Below the pieces are notes generated by a model. It saw only the letters and a list, made by a program, of their open reading frames with translations. It ran no database searches and was not told the DNA's origin. A DNA stretch of 13,317 nucleotides, from the NCBI GenBank assembly GCA_003176075.1, contig PSRN01000156.1, forward strand, positions 1-13,317, read 5' to 3'. A program made the position numbers and the translations under genes. This document shows positions 1 through 6,560 of the stretch, piece by piece (the first letter of the stretch is position 1; each line of letters begins with the position of its first letter). The DNA is from Bdellovibrio sp. GTDB taxonomy: Bacteria; Bdellovibrionota; Bdellovibrionia; Bdellovibrionales; Bdellovibrionaceae.

Positions 1-15
1 GACTAGCAGCTAGTC
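1..15. repeat. Short perfect inverted repeat at window edge
   Basis: GACTAG and CTAGTC are separated by CAG, giving a 6-bp perfect stem. It is followed by AAAATG and no T-run on the plus strand, so it may be the end of a structure belonging to a gene outside the window. The A/T-rich stretch at about 36-53 (containing TATAAATTATAG) could hold the -10 region for the next gene, but no convincing -35 was seen. Confidence 0.3.
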
Positions 16-78
16 AAAATGAAGATACGCCCTAAATTAAATTATAAATTATAGCCCAGGTTTGCCGATAAGCAGGGG

Positions 79-498
79 ATGCAACAATCGAAGCATTCCC
101 CTGGGTTCAAGAATTCGCTGGTGCCGGTACTGGCACTGGTATTTCTGTCACCGGCATTTTTGAGTTGCGGTTACGTGGGCCCCTCTAATCCCGGAGCCTA
201 CACGTCATCCACTTCCAGTTCATCCGGTTCATCCGGTTACTCGAATCCACCGACTTTTTCAGAAATCAACAGCCAAATTATTCAACCCAACTGTCTCGTC
301 TGCCATTCGTCAGGGACTTATACTTTTACGACCTATGACACGCTGATTGCCGGCGGTGTCGTTAAGTCGGGTTCGCCATCAACAAGTACCCTGTACCTGG
401 ACGTTTCATCAGGTAAGATGCCCCAAGGCGGAACTCCGCTTTCCACCACAGACGTGAATGCCATCGACAACTGGATTTCCGCTGGCGCCCTCAGGTAA
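79..498 (+). CDS. Mono-haem cytochrome c-like lipoprotein
   Basis: A 139-residue exported protein. Residues 1-29 form a signal peptide ending in the lipobox FLSC, with Cys30 as the predicted lipidated residue. Residues about 40-56 are a Ser/Gly/Thr linker partly built from a 9-bp repeat at about 219-236. The globular part (about 58-139) has one haem-c attachment motif, CLVCH (Cys72, Cys75, His76), and a later KMP (Met114) that is a plausible sixth haem ligand. This layout, ending in a helix like DVNAIDNWISAG, matches the small single-haem domains often annotated as planctomycete-type or c-type cytochrome. The likely role is periplasmic electron transfer or haem-based sensing at a membrane surface; the partner is unknown. 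ATG at 79 is the only ATG after an in-frame TAG at 52-54. The GGGG next to it is too close to be a good ribosome-binding site, so the exact start is not certain. Confidence 0.85.
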   Translation: MQQSKHSPGFKNSLVPVLALVFLSPAFLSCGYVGPSNPGAYTSSTSSSSGSSGYSNPPTFSEINSQIIQPNCLVCHSSGTYTFTTYDTLIAGGVVKSGSPSTSTLYLDVSSGKMPQGGTPLSTTDVNAIDNWISAGALR

Positions 499-642
499 GT
501 GGTCTCTGTGGAGGCTCCTAAGGGTGATTCAGTTTGAGATAATCGTGATCCTAGCGATCGACCGAGCGAATCATCGGTTCCTTTCACTGGATGGTCTTGA
601 ACTTACAGCTGGCTCAATGCCGATTTTTTTGCCAATCTTATT

Positions 643-673
643 AGAGCGCATCTCCACTTCATAGATGCGCTCT
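643..673. terminator. Inverted repeat between cytochrome and YceI genes
   Basis: An 11-bp perfect inverted repeat: AGAGCGCATCT (643-653) and AGATGCGCTCT (663-673), with a 9-nt loop. It lies 145 bases after the cytochrome stop and 29 before the YceI start. No T-run follows on the plus strand, so it is either a weak terminator or a structure in the 5' leader of the YceI transcript. The rest of 499-702 holds no convincing gene; an open frame at 458-664 overlaps the cytochrome gene and looks spurious. Confidence 0.45.
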
Positions 674-702
674 TAAAGCAAGGATAGCGAAAGGACGAGA
701 AC

Positions 703-1257
703 ATGACCATGCATATGAAGAACTATGGACTGATGTTGGTATTTCTATTTTTTGGTGGAGTCGTTAAGGCCGGACCAGTTGACGGCGCGGGCAAAGCCGC
801 GACGGCGGGAGTGGTGGTCGACGTTTCTTTGAATCCATCGGCAGGGGATTTCAAAGCCAAGACCGATGAAGTCTCAGGCACTGCGACCGTGGATGGCGAT
901 ACCGTAAGCGCTGAAAAGATCATCGTCAAATTGGCCAACATAAAAACTGGAATGCCAATGCGCGATACGCACACCAAAAAATACCTTGAAACTTCTAAGT
1001 ATCCCGAGGCGATCTTGTTGAAGGCGACAGGAAAAGGGGGGAAAGGGACGGGTCGGATCAAAATCCGAGGTATTGAAAAAGACATCGCTGGCACTTACAA
1101 GATTGATGGGGATATGATGCTCGCCGAATTTCCACTTAAGCTTTCTGAATTTGGCATCAGCGGCATCAAATATATGGGTGTCGGCGTTGAGGACGACATC
1201 AAACTCCATGTGAACATTCCCGTAAAGAAGGGAAGAATGCCGGCGGCCAAAAATTAA
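703..1257 (+). CDS. YceI-family periplasmic protein
   Basis: A 184-residue secreted protein. Residues 1-23 form a signal peptide with likely cleavage after VKA. The mature part fits the YceI lipocalin-like barrel: an early beta-strand (VVVDVSLNPSAGDF), the signature region LANIKTGMPMRDTHTKKYLE (about 77-96) followed by YPEAILLKATG, and late strands ending DDIKLHVNIPV. YceI proteins bind long amphiphilic lipids such as polyisoprenoids, and many are stress-induced periplasmic proteins; the ligand here is not known. AAGGA at 691-695 lies 7 bases before ATG 703 and supports that start, although in-frame ATGs at 709 and 715 are also possible. The distance from the cytochrome gene suggests its own transcript or leader. 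Some YceI proteins are linked genetically to cytochromes, but no functional link is shown here. Confidence 0.88.
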   Translation: MTMHMKNYGLMLVFLFFGGVVKAGPVDGAGKAATAGVVVDVSLNPSAGDFKAKTDEVSGTATVDGDTVSAEKIIVKLANIKTGMPMRDTHTKKYLETSKYPEAILLKATGKGGKGTGRIKIRGIEKDIAGTYKIDGDMMLAEFPLKLSEFGISGIKYMGVGVEDDIKLHVNIPVKKGRMPAAKN

Positions 1258-1351
1258 GTGTAACAGCTTGGATTTGAGCTGACAAAGTTAGAAACTAGTT
1301 TTCACTAGATCCGACAATCTGAAAGATTGGCTATTCTATAGCACAGACGCG

Positions 1352-1377
1352 ACCCTCAATTTTTGAGGGTTCTTTCC
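1352..1377. terminator. Intrinsic-type terminator after the YceI gene
   Basis: ACCCTCAA (1352-1359) pairs with TTGAGGGT (1363-1370) around a TTT loop, followed by TCTTTCC. It sits 95 bases past the YceI stop and between convergent genes, so it may serve both strands. Two smaller hairpins precede it: CTAGT/ACTAG at 1295-1308 and CAATCT/AGATTG at 1315-1329. Confidence 0.6.
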
Positions 1378-1439
1378 TGAAAAAAGGCTTATCTGGAAGT
1401 CTTCAAAACCATGTTCGCGCTGCACTCATTTGACCAGTG

Positions 1440-3155
1440 CTATTGGTACCAACTTTTGCACCGGTCGGGGTCTTTTCTGTCAACAATGTACATAGGCATC
1501 TCGATGGTATCGCCAGTAACCGAGTAGTAGGTGATCCAGCGAGCACCAGCCTGATCTCGAACCTGAAGTGATACTGGGTCCCAAGGGACAAAGTCCTTAA
1601 ATTTCTCATCAAGGATTTCCTGCCCATCCCGCAGACCAGCCGCATATCCGTTACCGTTTGGATTCAATTTACTTATCTTTGTCGGACCATTTACAAATCC
1701 TAAATCATACCTATTAATTTTCTTATCAACGACGTGCGCGCAAGGCCCGAGGGCATCGTCACTCGGCCGAATTAATTTTCCACTGACCACGTCATTTTCA
1801 AAACGCGTTTTTGCCTCAGTCCCAACATACTCAGCAAAAACTTTCTCGACGATAGCATTTGTCAACAGTTTGCCGCTTTTGCCTGTTTCGTCGTAAAGGC
1901 TTAGCATAAGATCATGAAGGGATTTGGCGCCATGGGATTTTCTCCGAATCTCCGCGTCCCACTCGCTCGCTACAAGCATACCGCGATAATAATTGAGGAC
2001 CGTGTATGCACCCTCCTTGTTCATCCCATTCCCGGCTTCGACATTTGTCGCCAATCGTTTATCTGAACTATAGTATTTATAGATAGCCGTGTTGACTGCA
2101 TCGACAAAGTCCTCGTAATTGAGGATACCGATCATCAAATTAATTTTCCAAGAATAATATTCTGTAAACCCTTCAGTGAACCAGTACGTTTGCTCCCACG
2201 CTTCGGGTGCTATTTTTTCGCCTGTCCAATGATGAAAATGTTCGTGCGAGAGAACGTGAGTAAAACGATCAAGACTCTGGTCACGCTCGGAGAGATAGGC
2301 CGAAAAAGACTGCGTCAGTCCATGTCCTCCAATCCGACAACAGACCTTGCCGTTTGGCACCAGGGCCGCAAAGTAGTAGGGTTCATCAAAATCATTCCAA
2401 AATGTTCTTTGACCTGCGATTACTTTTCGAACCACTTCGGTAAGTTCCTTATCAGAAAATTTCCAATTTCCACGTACAGCAAAGACCACGGAATGGGAGA
2501 AAATATCCAGGGAGTAAACGCGAAAATCTCCAGCAACAAATACAGTGTCGTAGATATTCCCGATTGAGGTCTTGCCAAAATTGCCTTCAAACTCCTGCCT
2601 GCGCTTTTCGCTGCCATAGCTATTTGCCAACGTCCATTTTTTAGGTAAGTCCCAATTGATTATTACGTGTGCTGATATGGTAGCAAATCTCTCTGGGTGC
2701 AAAAGCATTGAGCCGTTGAAGTGAACATAGGTGTCATTGATCGTCGGAAAGTCAGCCTCGAACCCCCCTTGGGTAGCACGTGGACTCAGTTTGTAGCTCA
2801 GGTGGATGAGCTTATCGGGCGGACTGAGAATTGAAATTGAATTGCCATGGCCGGGGTCATCGATTTTCACATCGTTGCCGGCAAGTCGAAGATCGCTCAT
2901 TTTCTCGTACCGTTTGTCTCTTTCATACATGCCAGCTGGCAAAACGACAGCTGTCGTGCCCGAACTATCGGCGGCAAAAGATGCTTGCACTTCAAGGGTT
3001 GATGGCGATTCGTACTTAACCACATATTCGATCACCGACGGCGAATGCTCTGGATCCGCAGAACCCGTAGTCAGAGCGTTGGGTTTATTGGTAGCACATC
3101 CGTTAAGAACAAAATAAAAGCTCCCCAATATCGAAAAGACAAATTTGAATTTCAT
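1440..3155 (-). CDS. M61-like peptidase lipoprotein (glycyl-aminopeptidase type)
   Basis: A 571-residue protein. Residues 1-19 are a lipoprotein signal peptide with lipobox LNGC (Cys20), so it is probably anchored on the periplasmic side. The catalytic centre is HEHFHHW (His304, Glu305, His308, Trp310), followed by FTEGFTEYY with Glu328 as the predicted third zinc ligand. This spacing and the xEGFxxYY segment are characteristic of the M61 family, whose members remove N-terminal residues, often glycine. The roughly 280 residues before the motif form the expected beta-rich N-terminal domain. The C-terminal 90 residues (about 480-571, with GNGYAAGLRDGQEIL) resemble the PDZ domain common in M61 peptidases. 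The start has no clear ribosome-binding site, but the signal peptide starting there supports it. It is convergent with the YceI gene and has no obvious operon partner. Confidence 0.88.
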   Translation of the reverse strand: MKFKFVFSILGSFYFVLNGCATNKPNALTTGSADPEHSPSVIEYVVKYESPSTLEVQASFAADSSGTTAVVLPAGMYERDKRYEKMSDLRLAGNDVKIDDPGHGNSISILSPPDKLIHLSYKLSPRATQGGFEADFPTINDTYVHFNGSMLLHPERFATISAHVIINWDLPKKWTLANSYGSEKRRQEFEGNFGKTSIGNIYDTVFVAGDFRVYSLDIFSHSVVFAVRGNWKFSDKELTEVVRKVIAGQRTFWNDFDEPYYFAALVPNGKVCCRIGGHGLTQSFSAYLSERDQSLDRFTHVLSHEHFHHWTGEKIAPEAWEQTYWFTEGFTEYYSWKINLMIGILNYEDFVDAVNTAIYKYYSSDKRLATNVEAGNGMNKEGAYTVLNYYRGMLVASEWDAEIRRKSHGAKSLHDLMLSLYDETGKSGKLLTNAIVEKVFAEYVGTEAKTRFENDVVSGKLIRPSDDALGPCAHVVDKKINRYDLGFVNGPTKISKLNPNGNGYAAGLRDGQEILDEKFKDFVPWDPVSLQVRDQAGARWITYYSVTGDTIEMPMYIVDRKDPDRCKSWYQ

Positions 3156-3187
3156 TTAAATAGTTGACCCGATGTTTTTGCCCTTGT

Positions 3188-3331
3188 CTAGGTAACGACT
3201 TTCCTGGAAACGCCTTCGCTGTCGGCGGCCAAAACACGCACCCGGCAGTTCCTGGAAATAACCCCCAATTCCCAGACCTCGTCGGGCTTTGGAATAGGTG
3301 CTAACCCGTAAACATTGGCACGATCGCGATC
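3188..3331 (-). pseudogene. Possible 5'-less gene fragment next to repeat A1
   Basis: A 47-codon open stretch runs from an in-frame TGA inside repeat A1 to a TAG at 3188-3190. It reads through repeat A1 into unique sequence (LAPIPKPDEVWELGVISRNC and on). There is no start codon or ribosome-binding site. Its composition looks protein-like, and it leaves repeat A in the same frame as the truncated nucleotidyltransferase leaves repeat A2. No family is recognised. It could be a chance open frame. The rest of the 3156-3420 gap is repeat A1 and the hairpin described separately. Confidence 0.2.
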
Positions 3332-3365
3332 TCAGTAGTCTCGTGACCGACGAGCTGTCGCTTGG
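3311..3365. repeat. Repeat A, copy 1
   Basis: A 55-bp sequence beginning AACATTGGCA and ending CTGTCGCTTGG. It matches copy 2 at 5441-5495 at 53 of 55 positions (differences at 3321 and 3354), in direct orientation. It contains the 10-bp palindrome GATCGCGATC (3322-3331) and a short CTCGT/ACGAG inverted repeat. It lies 55 bases downstream of the stop of the 398-residue minus-strand gene. Confidence 0.9.
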
Positions 3366-3369
3366 CCAG

Positions 3370-3404
3370 GGGATTTAATCGGTTGAAAATCCCAAGACAG
3401 ATTC
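3370..3404 (-). other. Hairpin and remnant of a SET-gene 3' end
   Basis: GGGATTT (3370-3376) and AAATCCC (3387-3393) form a 7-bp stem just past the stop of the 398-residue gene; with no T-run it is a weak terminator candidate. On the minus strand, 3404-3375 reads ESVLGFSTD-stop, which aligns with RTVTGCSAD-stop at the end of the SET fragment (5534-5505): I count 19 of 30 bases identical. In both places exactly 9 bases separate the stop from the adjacent repeat A. This suggests the duplicated unit once included a SET gene 3' end here too. Confidence 0.35.
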
Positions 3405-3420
3405 TCAACCCTCGCAGTCT

Positions 3421-4617
3421 TCAGTATTGAAACCCTTTATGCCCTATGCGCCGATCGGAAAGAAAGCAGGTGGTTCTTTGAGCGGGGGTTTCGTCAGCGC
3501 GATATTCGGAACCGACAGCCTGCGTGCAACTGGCATAGTGAATGTGAACAGAAAGCGGACCATCTTGCTGATCGTTCCATGCTCCATCGGCGAGCAAGGC
3601 CTTCAAGAGCTTTAGGGCCCTTGCTCCGGTAACCGTGACTACTTTTACAGAATAACCATCCGGATAGGCGCCGTTAAATGCGCATTTGGCTTGAGAGCCT
3701 CGCTGATAGCAGTTGACCTGACTGACGTCGGCTCTATTTTCGCCCTCGAGAACATCAGAAAAACGAGTGGTCAAAGGAGGAGCCACCTGTCGCTTGTAAC
3801 CGCCTGCCTGCCAAATAGCGAGCATGAGGTTAAGATCTTGAGTCGGGTCATGTTGCGGCGCCGGCTGCTGATCAGGATCTATCGTTCCACGATTTGTCAC
3901 TCTGACCGACGGGTCATGAGAAGTGATATTGATGTCACGAAGTCTTATGAGTTCCCGCACGAATCCATTGCCGTCTCGGCATAAGATATCTTTTCCGTTT
4001 GAAGCCAATCCTGCCACGTACGGGCAAGTAACAGGAGTGCTAGAGCGGGTTTCAACTAGATGGGCATCGTCATCCAGGGTAACTGCAGATCCTTCTATCT
4101 CGGCCGTAAAACTGTCGCCAATACAAATCCCATTTTCGCACCCCGCAGTCACAGCCAGATTGTAGGGGAAAACAAAGAGAATCCGATTGTAAAACTGAAT
4201 CGGAACCAGATCTTTTTGAGGATTGACCGCGGCGATCGTTCCCAAAACCTCGCGGTCTAGCAATTCCCCACCAGCTCCGCGAATAATTGATCTTTCAACA
4301 TCATAAACAGAATCCCCCACAGAGACTTTTTGCCCTTGAATGATTTGTGAGCCGGAAGTTAGATAAAGGTCGTCTATATCGACTTTTTCTTCATACAAAC
4401 CGTGATCAAATGTTACCACGACCGAATGTCGTAAAGTGTCGATAGATTTGATTTTTCCCTTGTCGCCAGGGAATATTTTTCGCGACCAACCGCCCTCGGT
4501 TATCGATTCTTCGGCGCCCGCAACAACCACCGAATCACCTACGTGAAGCGCGGGAGGAGCTGCTTGTGCTTCAAGCCGACCCAACAAGGACAATACGAAC
4601 AACAGACTCAATTTCAT
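3421..4617 (-). CDS. Secreted protein with repeated VGDSV modules, unknown function
   Basis: A 398-residue protein. Residues 1-19 are a signal peptide (cleavage after AQA), so it is probably periplasmic or surface-exposed. Two related segments of about 65 residues follow: one starts LHVGDSV (about 24-88) and one VSVGDSV (about 98-158). Each has a loop, then G-x-I with a hydrophobic strand, as in small SH3-like barrels; a third, weaker IGDSF is at about 166. The C-terminal half (about 250-398) is different, with Cys303, Cys312, Cys364 and Cys384 that could form disulfides. I do not recognise the family. ATG 4617 is chosen because it starts the signal peptide and has GGGGGT 6 bases upstream. 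The frame stays open to a TTG at 4740, inside repeat B1, but that extension lacks a signal peptide and is unlikely. Together with repeats B1 and A1 it forms a repeat-flanked unit. Confidence 0.8.
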   Translation of the reverse strand: MKLSLLFVLSLLGRLEAQAAPPALHVGDSVVVAGAEESITEGGWSRKIFPGDKGKIKSIDTLRHSVVVTFDHGLYEEKVDIDDLYLTSGSQIIQGQKVSVGDSVYDVERSIIRGAGGELLDREVLGTIAAVNPQKDLVPIQFYNRILFVFPYNLAVTAGCENGICIGDSFTAEIEGSAVTLDDDAHLVETRSSTPVTCPYVAGLASNGKDILCRDGNGFVRELIRLRDINITSHDPSVRVTNRGTIDPDQQPAPQHDPTQDLNLMLAIWQAGGYKRQVAPPLTTRFSDVLEGENRADVSQVNCYQRGSQAKCAFNGAYPDGYSVKVVTVTGARALKLLKALLADGAWNDQQDGPLSVHIHYASCTQAVGSEYRADETPAQRTTCFLSDRRIGHKGFQY

Positions 4618-4724
4618 TTGATACCCCCAACGACAAGCGGGCACCTTACAAAAAGAGGAGATTCTTTTCACCTTAATAATTCTGACGGCCTGACGACGTA
4701 ACAAATTCCTGCGCTTCAAATTGG

Positions 4725-4805
4725 AATGGCTAAAAATCAATCCGCCGCCATTTGAGCGCCGGCATGTCGACTAGACGTAACCTTGAATAACGTTCGCGTC
4801 CCGGA
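4725..4805. repeat. Repeat B, copy 1
   Basis: An 81-bp sequence beginning AATGGCTAAAAATCAATCC and ending CGCGTCCCGGA. It matches copy 2 at 5721-5801 at 77 of 81 positions, in the same orientation. It lies 107 bases upstream of the start of the 398-residue gene, so any promoter for that gene would lie within or just downstream of it. Sequence on both outer sides differs completely from copy 2. Confidence 0.9.
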
Positions 4806-4866
4806 CCTATTTAGATTATGGCGGATCGAAGTACCAAGCTGTCTCGTTATTTGTGACGCCCAGGTG

Positions 4867-4906
4867 AGATTCAAATAAATTGGCGACTACACGATTTTTT
4901 GAATCT
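4867..4906 (-). terminator. Stem-loop just past the nucleotidyltransferase stop
   Basis: AGATTCAAA (4867-4875) and TTTGAATCT (4898-4906) are perfectly complementary. The stem extends inward to about 13 bp with one mismatch. It begins 3 bases after the stop of the minus-strand nucleotidyltransferase frame. There is no T-run beyond it, so it is a terminator candidate or mRNA 3'-end structure. Confidence 0.5.
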
Positions 4907-4909
4907 TGA

Positions 4910-5437
4910 TCACTGCAGCATGCCCTTAACATGCCCATTCAGGGCTCGTAGCCCATGAGACAGTCGTTCATGGAGGTCTGCGTATCCTATTTCCAGAAGG
5001 AAAACGTCGATGGTCCTATCAAACGCTCGGCAAAGTTCTTCTGGTTCGATCGATCTTACAAGACTTGGCTCCATTAACGCCTTCAATTCTTGTGGTAGGT
5101 TATCAATGCCGCGCCCGTCACTTGTTGGAAGATTGTATCGCAGACACATCATCGAAAAAATGTGATCCCTCATTCCGCTGAGGTAATACTCGGTTTGCCA
5201 ATATTTTTTTCTGGCGAAACTGCTGCGAACATGAAGAGCATATAACCACGTCCAACCTGCAAGTACATCAACGTGCTTGGGTTGATTATAAATAGGTGCA
5301 AGCGATTTACCGAAGACAAGTTTAAAACTGGGTGCACGTGCTCTAAATTGTTCATCGTGGACAAACGCAAGATCGACCTGAAGAGTGTTCCTTAGGAAAA
5401 AAACGCGATAAATCCACTCTCCGCTGAAGACGTCCAA
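4910..5437 (-). pseudogene. 5'-truncated aminoglycoside-adenylyltransferase-like gene
   Basis: A 175-codon frame resembling the C-terminal two-thirds of nucleotidyltransferases related to aminoglycoside adenylyltransferases, which are usually about 250-280 residues. Visible family features are LQVDLAFVHDEQF (about 19-31; the third Asp strand), WLYALHVRSSFARKKYWQTE (64-83), the helix YYLSGMRDHIFSMMCLRYNLP (84-104), GRGIDNLP (108-115) and LVRSIEPEELCRAF (126-139). The N-terminal part with the GSxxRG and DxSDxD nucleotide-binding motifs is missing, so catalysis is not expected. The frame has no ATG at its start, only a weak TTG at 5437. It opens from a TGA inside repeat A2, and repeat A2 ends within 4 bases of that TTG. 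The loss of the 5' end therefore coincides with the repeat boundary. It could be a re-started shorter protein, but I favour a remnant. Confidence 0.65.
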
Positions 5438-5440
5438 GTG

Positions 5441-5495
5441 AACATTGGCAGGATCGCGATCTCAGTAGTCTCGTGACCGACGAACTGTCGCTTGG
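5441..5495. repeat. Repeat A, copy 2
   Basis: Second copy of the 55-bp repeat at 3311-3365, in direct orientation. It lies between the 3' end of the SET-domain fragment and the truncated 5' end of the nucleotidyltransferase frame. Similarity to copy 1 probably continues, more diverged, for about 39 bp into the SET fragment. Confidence 0.9.
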
Positions 5496-5504
5496 TCGGT
5501 GACA

Positions 5505-5732
5505 TTAATCAGCAGAACAGCCCGTTACAGTTCGCCGACACTTCGAACTTCCACAATGGCATTCGAACGAACCATTCAGGACAGAAAAATTGCTGTAGTC
5601 AGCGGTTATTTCTTCGCCTTCGTATATATCCCGGTTTGCGATGTCGCACAGATGGCCTGGCGTGGTATTGTTGTCACACGAATGGTTTACATATCTCTCA
5701 GGTTTAAAAGGTTTAAAAGAAATGGCTAAAAA
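5505..5732 (-). pseudogene. SET-domain methyltransferase fragment (C-terminal part)
   Basis: A 75-codon open stretch with no start codon, from just after a TGA inside repeat B2 to TAA at 5505-5507. It carries the complete C-terminal signature of a SET-domain protein lysine methyltransferase. YVNHSCDNN (14-22) is the SAM-binding and pseudoknot NHSC motif. IANRDIYEGEEITADYSNF (31-49) contains the GEExTxDY motif with the catalytic Tyr. FECHCGSSKCR (56-66) is a CxCx4C post-SET zinc-binding motif. The N-terminal half of the domain is missing: the frame runs back into repeat B2, where it hits the stop. Small SET proteins of 110-150 residues occur in several bacteria and are often thought to be horizontally acquired. 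As it stands it should not give a functional enzyme. No N-terminal counterpart was found in 5802-6103. Confidence 0.7.
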
Positions 5733-5801
5733 TCAATCCGCCGCGATTTGAGCGCTGGCATGTTGACTAGACGTAACCTTGAATAACGTTCGCGCCCCGG
5801 A
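5721..5801. repeat. Repeat B, copy 2
   Basis: Second copy of the 81-bp repeat at 4725-4805, same orientation, with four base differences. On the minus strand it lies directly before the SET fragment, and its inner edge is where the SET reading frame becomes recognisable. Confidence 0.9.
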
Positions 5802-5946
5802 TCCGCAGAGCTACTGGTGTAAAGGTCCTGGCATCGGGTTCAGAGTTCAGCGTCAACAACCCCGGCTTCCATTTCTGGCGAAACACGAACGGTTTTGAGG
5901 AGGTGCTCTTTCTGGTGCTCAGCCAGTCAACTCTACACATACGCTT

Positions 5947-6076
5947 TGAATGGCCCAGATGGAGCTGGTCCTCTTGACCAGCCCCACTTGAGCGCCTTAC
6001 AGAAAGCAATGTGACAGGCCCGGCTGGCAATGGTCCTCATGACGAGTCCCAGCCGAGCGCCTTACAGAAGCTAAGG
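5947..6076. repeat. Two diverged 65-bp tandem units
   Basis: Unit 1 (5947-6011) and unit 2 (6012-6076) share TGGTCCTC, GAGCGCCTTACAGAA and flanking blocks at a constant offset of 65. On the minus strand both units can be read as related peptides (AFCKALKWGWSRGPAPSGP and SFCKALGWDSS-stop-GPLPAGP). Because 65 is not a multiple of three, the units are out of frame with each other and unit 2 has a stop. This suggests decayed coding sequence or a non-coding duplication. Nothing else convincing was seen in 5802-6103. Confidence 0.6.
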
Positions 6077-6103
6077 TTACCGATCCAAGCCCTACACGCC
6101 CTA

Positions 6104-6559
6104 TCACGGCCGAGTCGGCGGAACGTGGCCAGAGGCCCCGCCCCCGTGTGACGGCACATGACTGAGCGGATTTGATGGAGCACCCGCCGACACGGAGCCT
6201 GCCGCTGACGAGTTGGCGGAGCCCGAAGCCGCTGCGGCTCCTCCGTTGGTTGCGGCTTGCGTGGGATTTTTCGCTCGCTGATCGGAAATACTCTCGCCGA
6301 ACTGTTGGCGCGTCTGTAGGTCGGCGTTTCTCAAAGTCCTGGCTTCAGCCGACACCGTGGCACCGAAATTATTGTCTCTATTGTCTCTACTGTCTCTGTT
6401 GCTTTTGCTGGATGACTTATTCTTTACGACCGTGGCGGCGCCAAGATTGGCATCGGCCTTGGCAATGTCATCGGCCTGCGCCGGCAACACTCGATCGTCT
6501 GCAAACGCCGTGAATGACACCGCACTGATCAACGCGGCCATGATATATTGACGTTTCAT
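6104..6559 (-). CDS. Small secreted Ala/Ser/Gly-rich protein
   Basis: A 151-residue protein with a clear signal peptide (cleavage after residue 20, AFA) and no recognisable domain. The mature part begins acidic. It has a charged tract RDSRDNRDN (55-63) encoded by a 9-bp tandem repeat, then a short possible helix (about 68-95). It ends in a low-complexity tail (100-151) rich in Ala, Ser, Gly and Pro with three His. It looks disordered and may be a periplasmic or surface-associated structural or regulatory protein. GGAGGAA lies about 6 bases upstream of ATG 6559 and gives a strong start. It is the last gene of the sigma-factor operon, 58 bases after the preceding stop, so it may be part of that signalling unit or its target. 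Confidence 0.8.
   Translation of the reverse strand: MKRQYIMAALISAVSFTAFADDRVLPAQADDIAKADANLGAATVVKNKSSSKSNRDSRDNRDNNFGATVSAEARTLRNADLQTRQQFGESISDQRAKNPTQAATNGGAAAASGSANSSAAGSVSAGAPSNPLSHVPSHGGGASGHVPPTRP
6372..6398. repeat. Three 9-bp tandem repeats within a coding region
   Basis: TTGTCTCTA, TTGTCTCTA and CTGTCTCTG are consecutive. On the minus strand they encode the RDS/RDN repeat of the secreted Ala/Ser/Gly-rich protein. The 9-bp unit keeps the frame when copy number changes. Confidence 0.85.
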
Positions 6560-6560
6560 A

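Noticed and set aside
458..664. Plus-strand 68-codon frame after the cytochrome gene
   Set aside because: It overlaps the cytochrome gene in another frame, has no ribosome-binding site and runs through the inverted repeat at 643-673.
3311..3365. Repeat A as an integron attC site or tyrosine-recombinase relic
   Set aside because: No RYYYAAC/GTTRRRY core pair or long imperfect palindrome is present. One minus-strand frame reads LVGHETTEIA, which superficially resembles the LxGHxxxxTT recombinase motif, but the spacing is wrong and no other recombinase motif follows.
4618..4740. N-terminal extension of the 398-residue protein to a TTG at 4740
   Set aside because: It begins inside repeat B1, is highly basic, and would bury a good signal peptide. 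ATG 4617 has a suitable ribosome-binding site.
5499..5729. Plus-strand open frames inside the A2-B2 interval
   Set aside because: They lie opposite the SET fragment, whose motif-level evidence on the minus strand is much stronger.
5767..6030. Minus-strand 87-codon frame
   Set aside because: It runs through repeat B2 and the out-of-frame 65-bp tandem units, has no ribosome-binding site and no recognisable domain.
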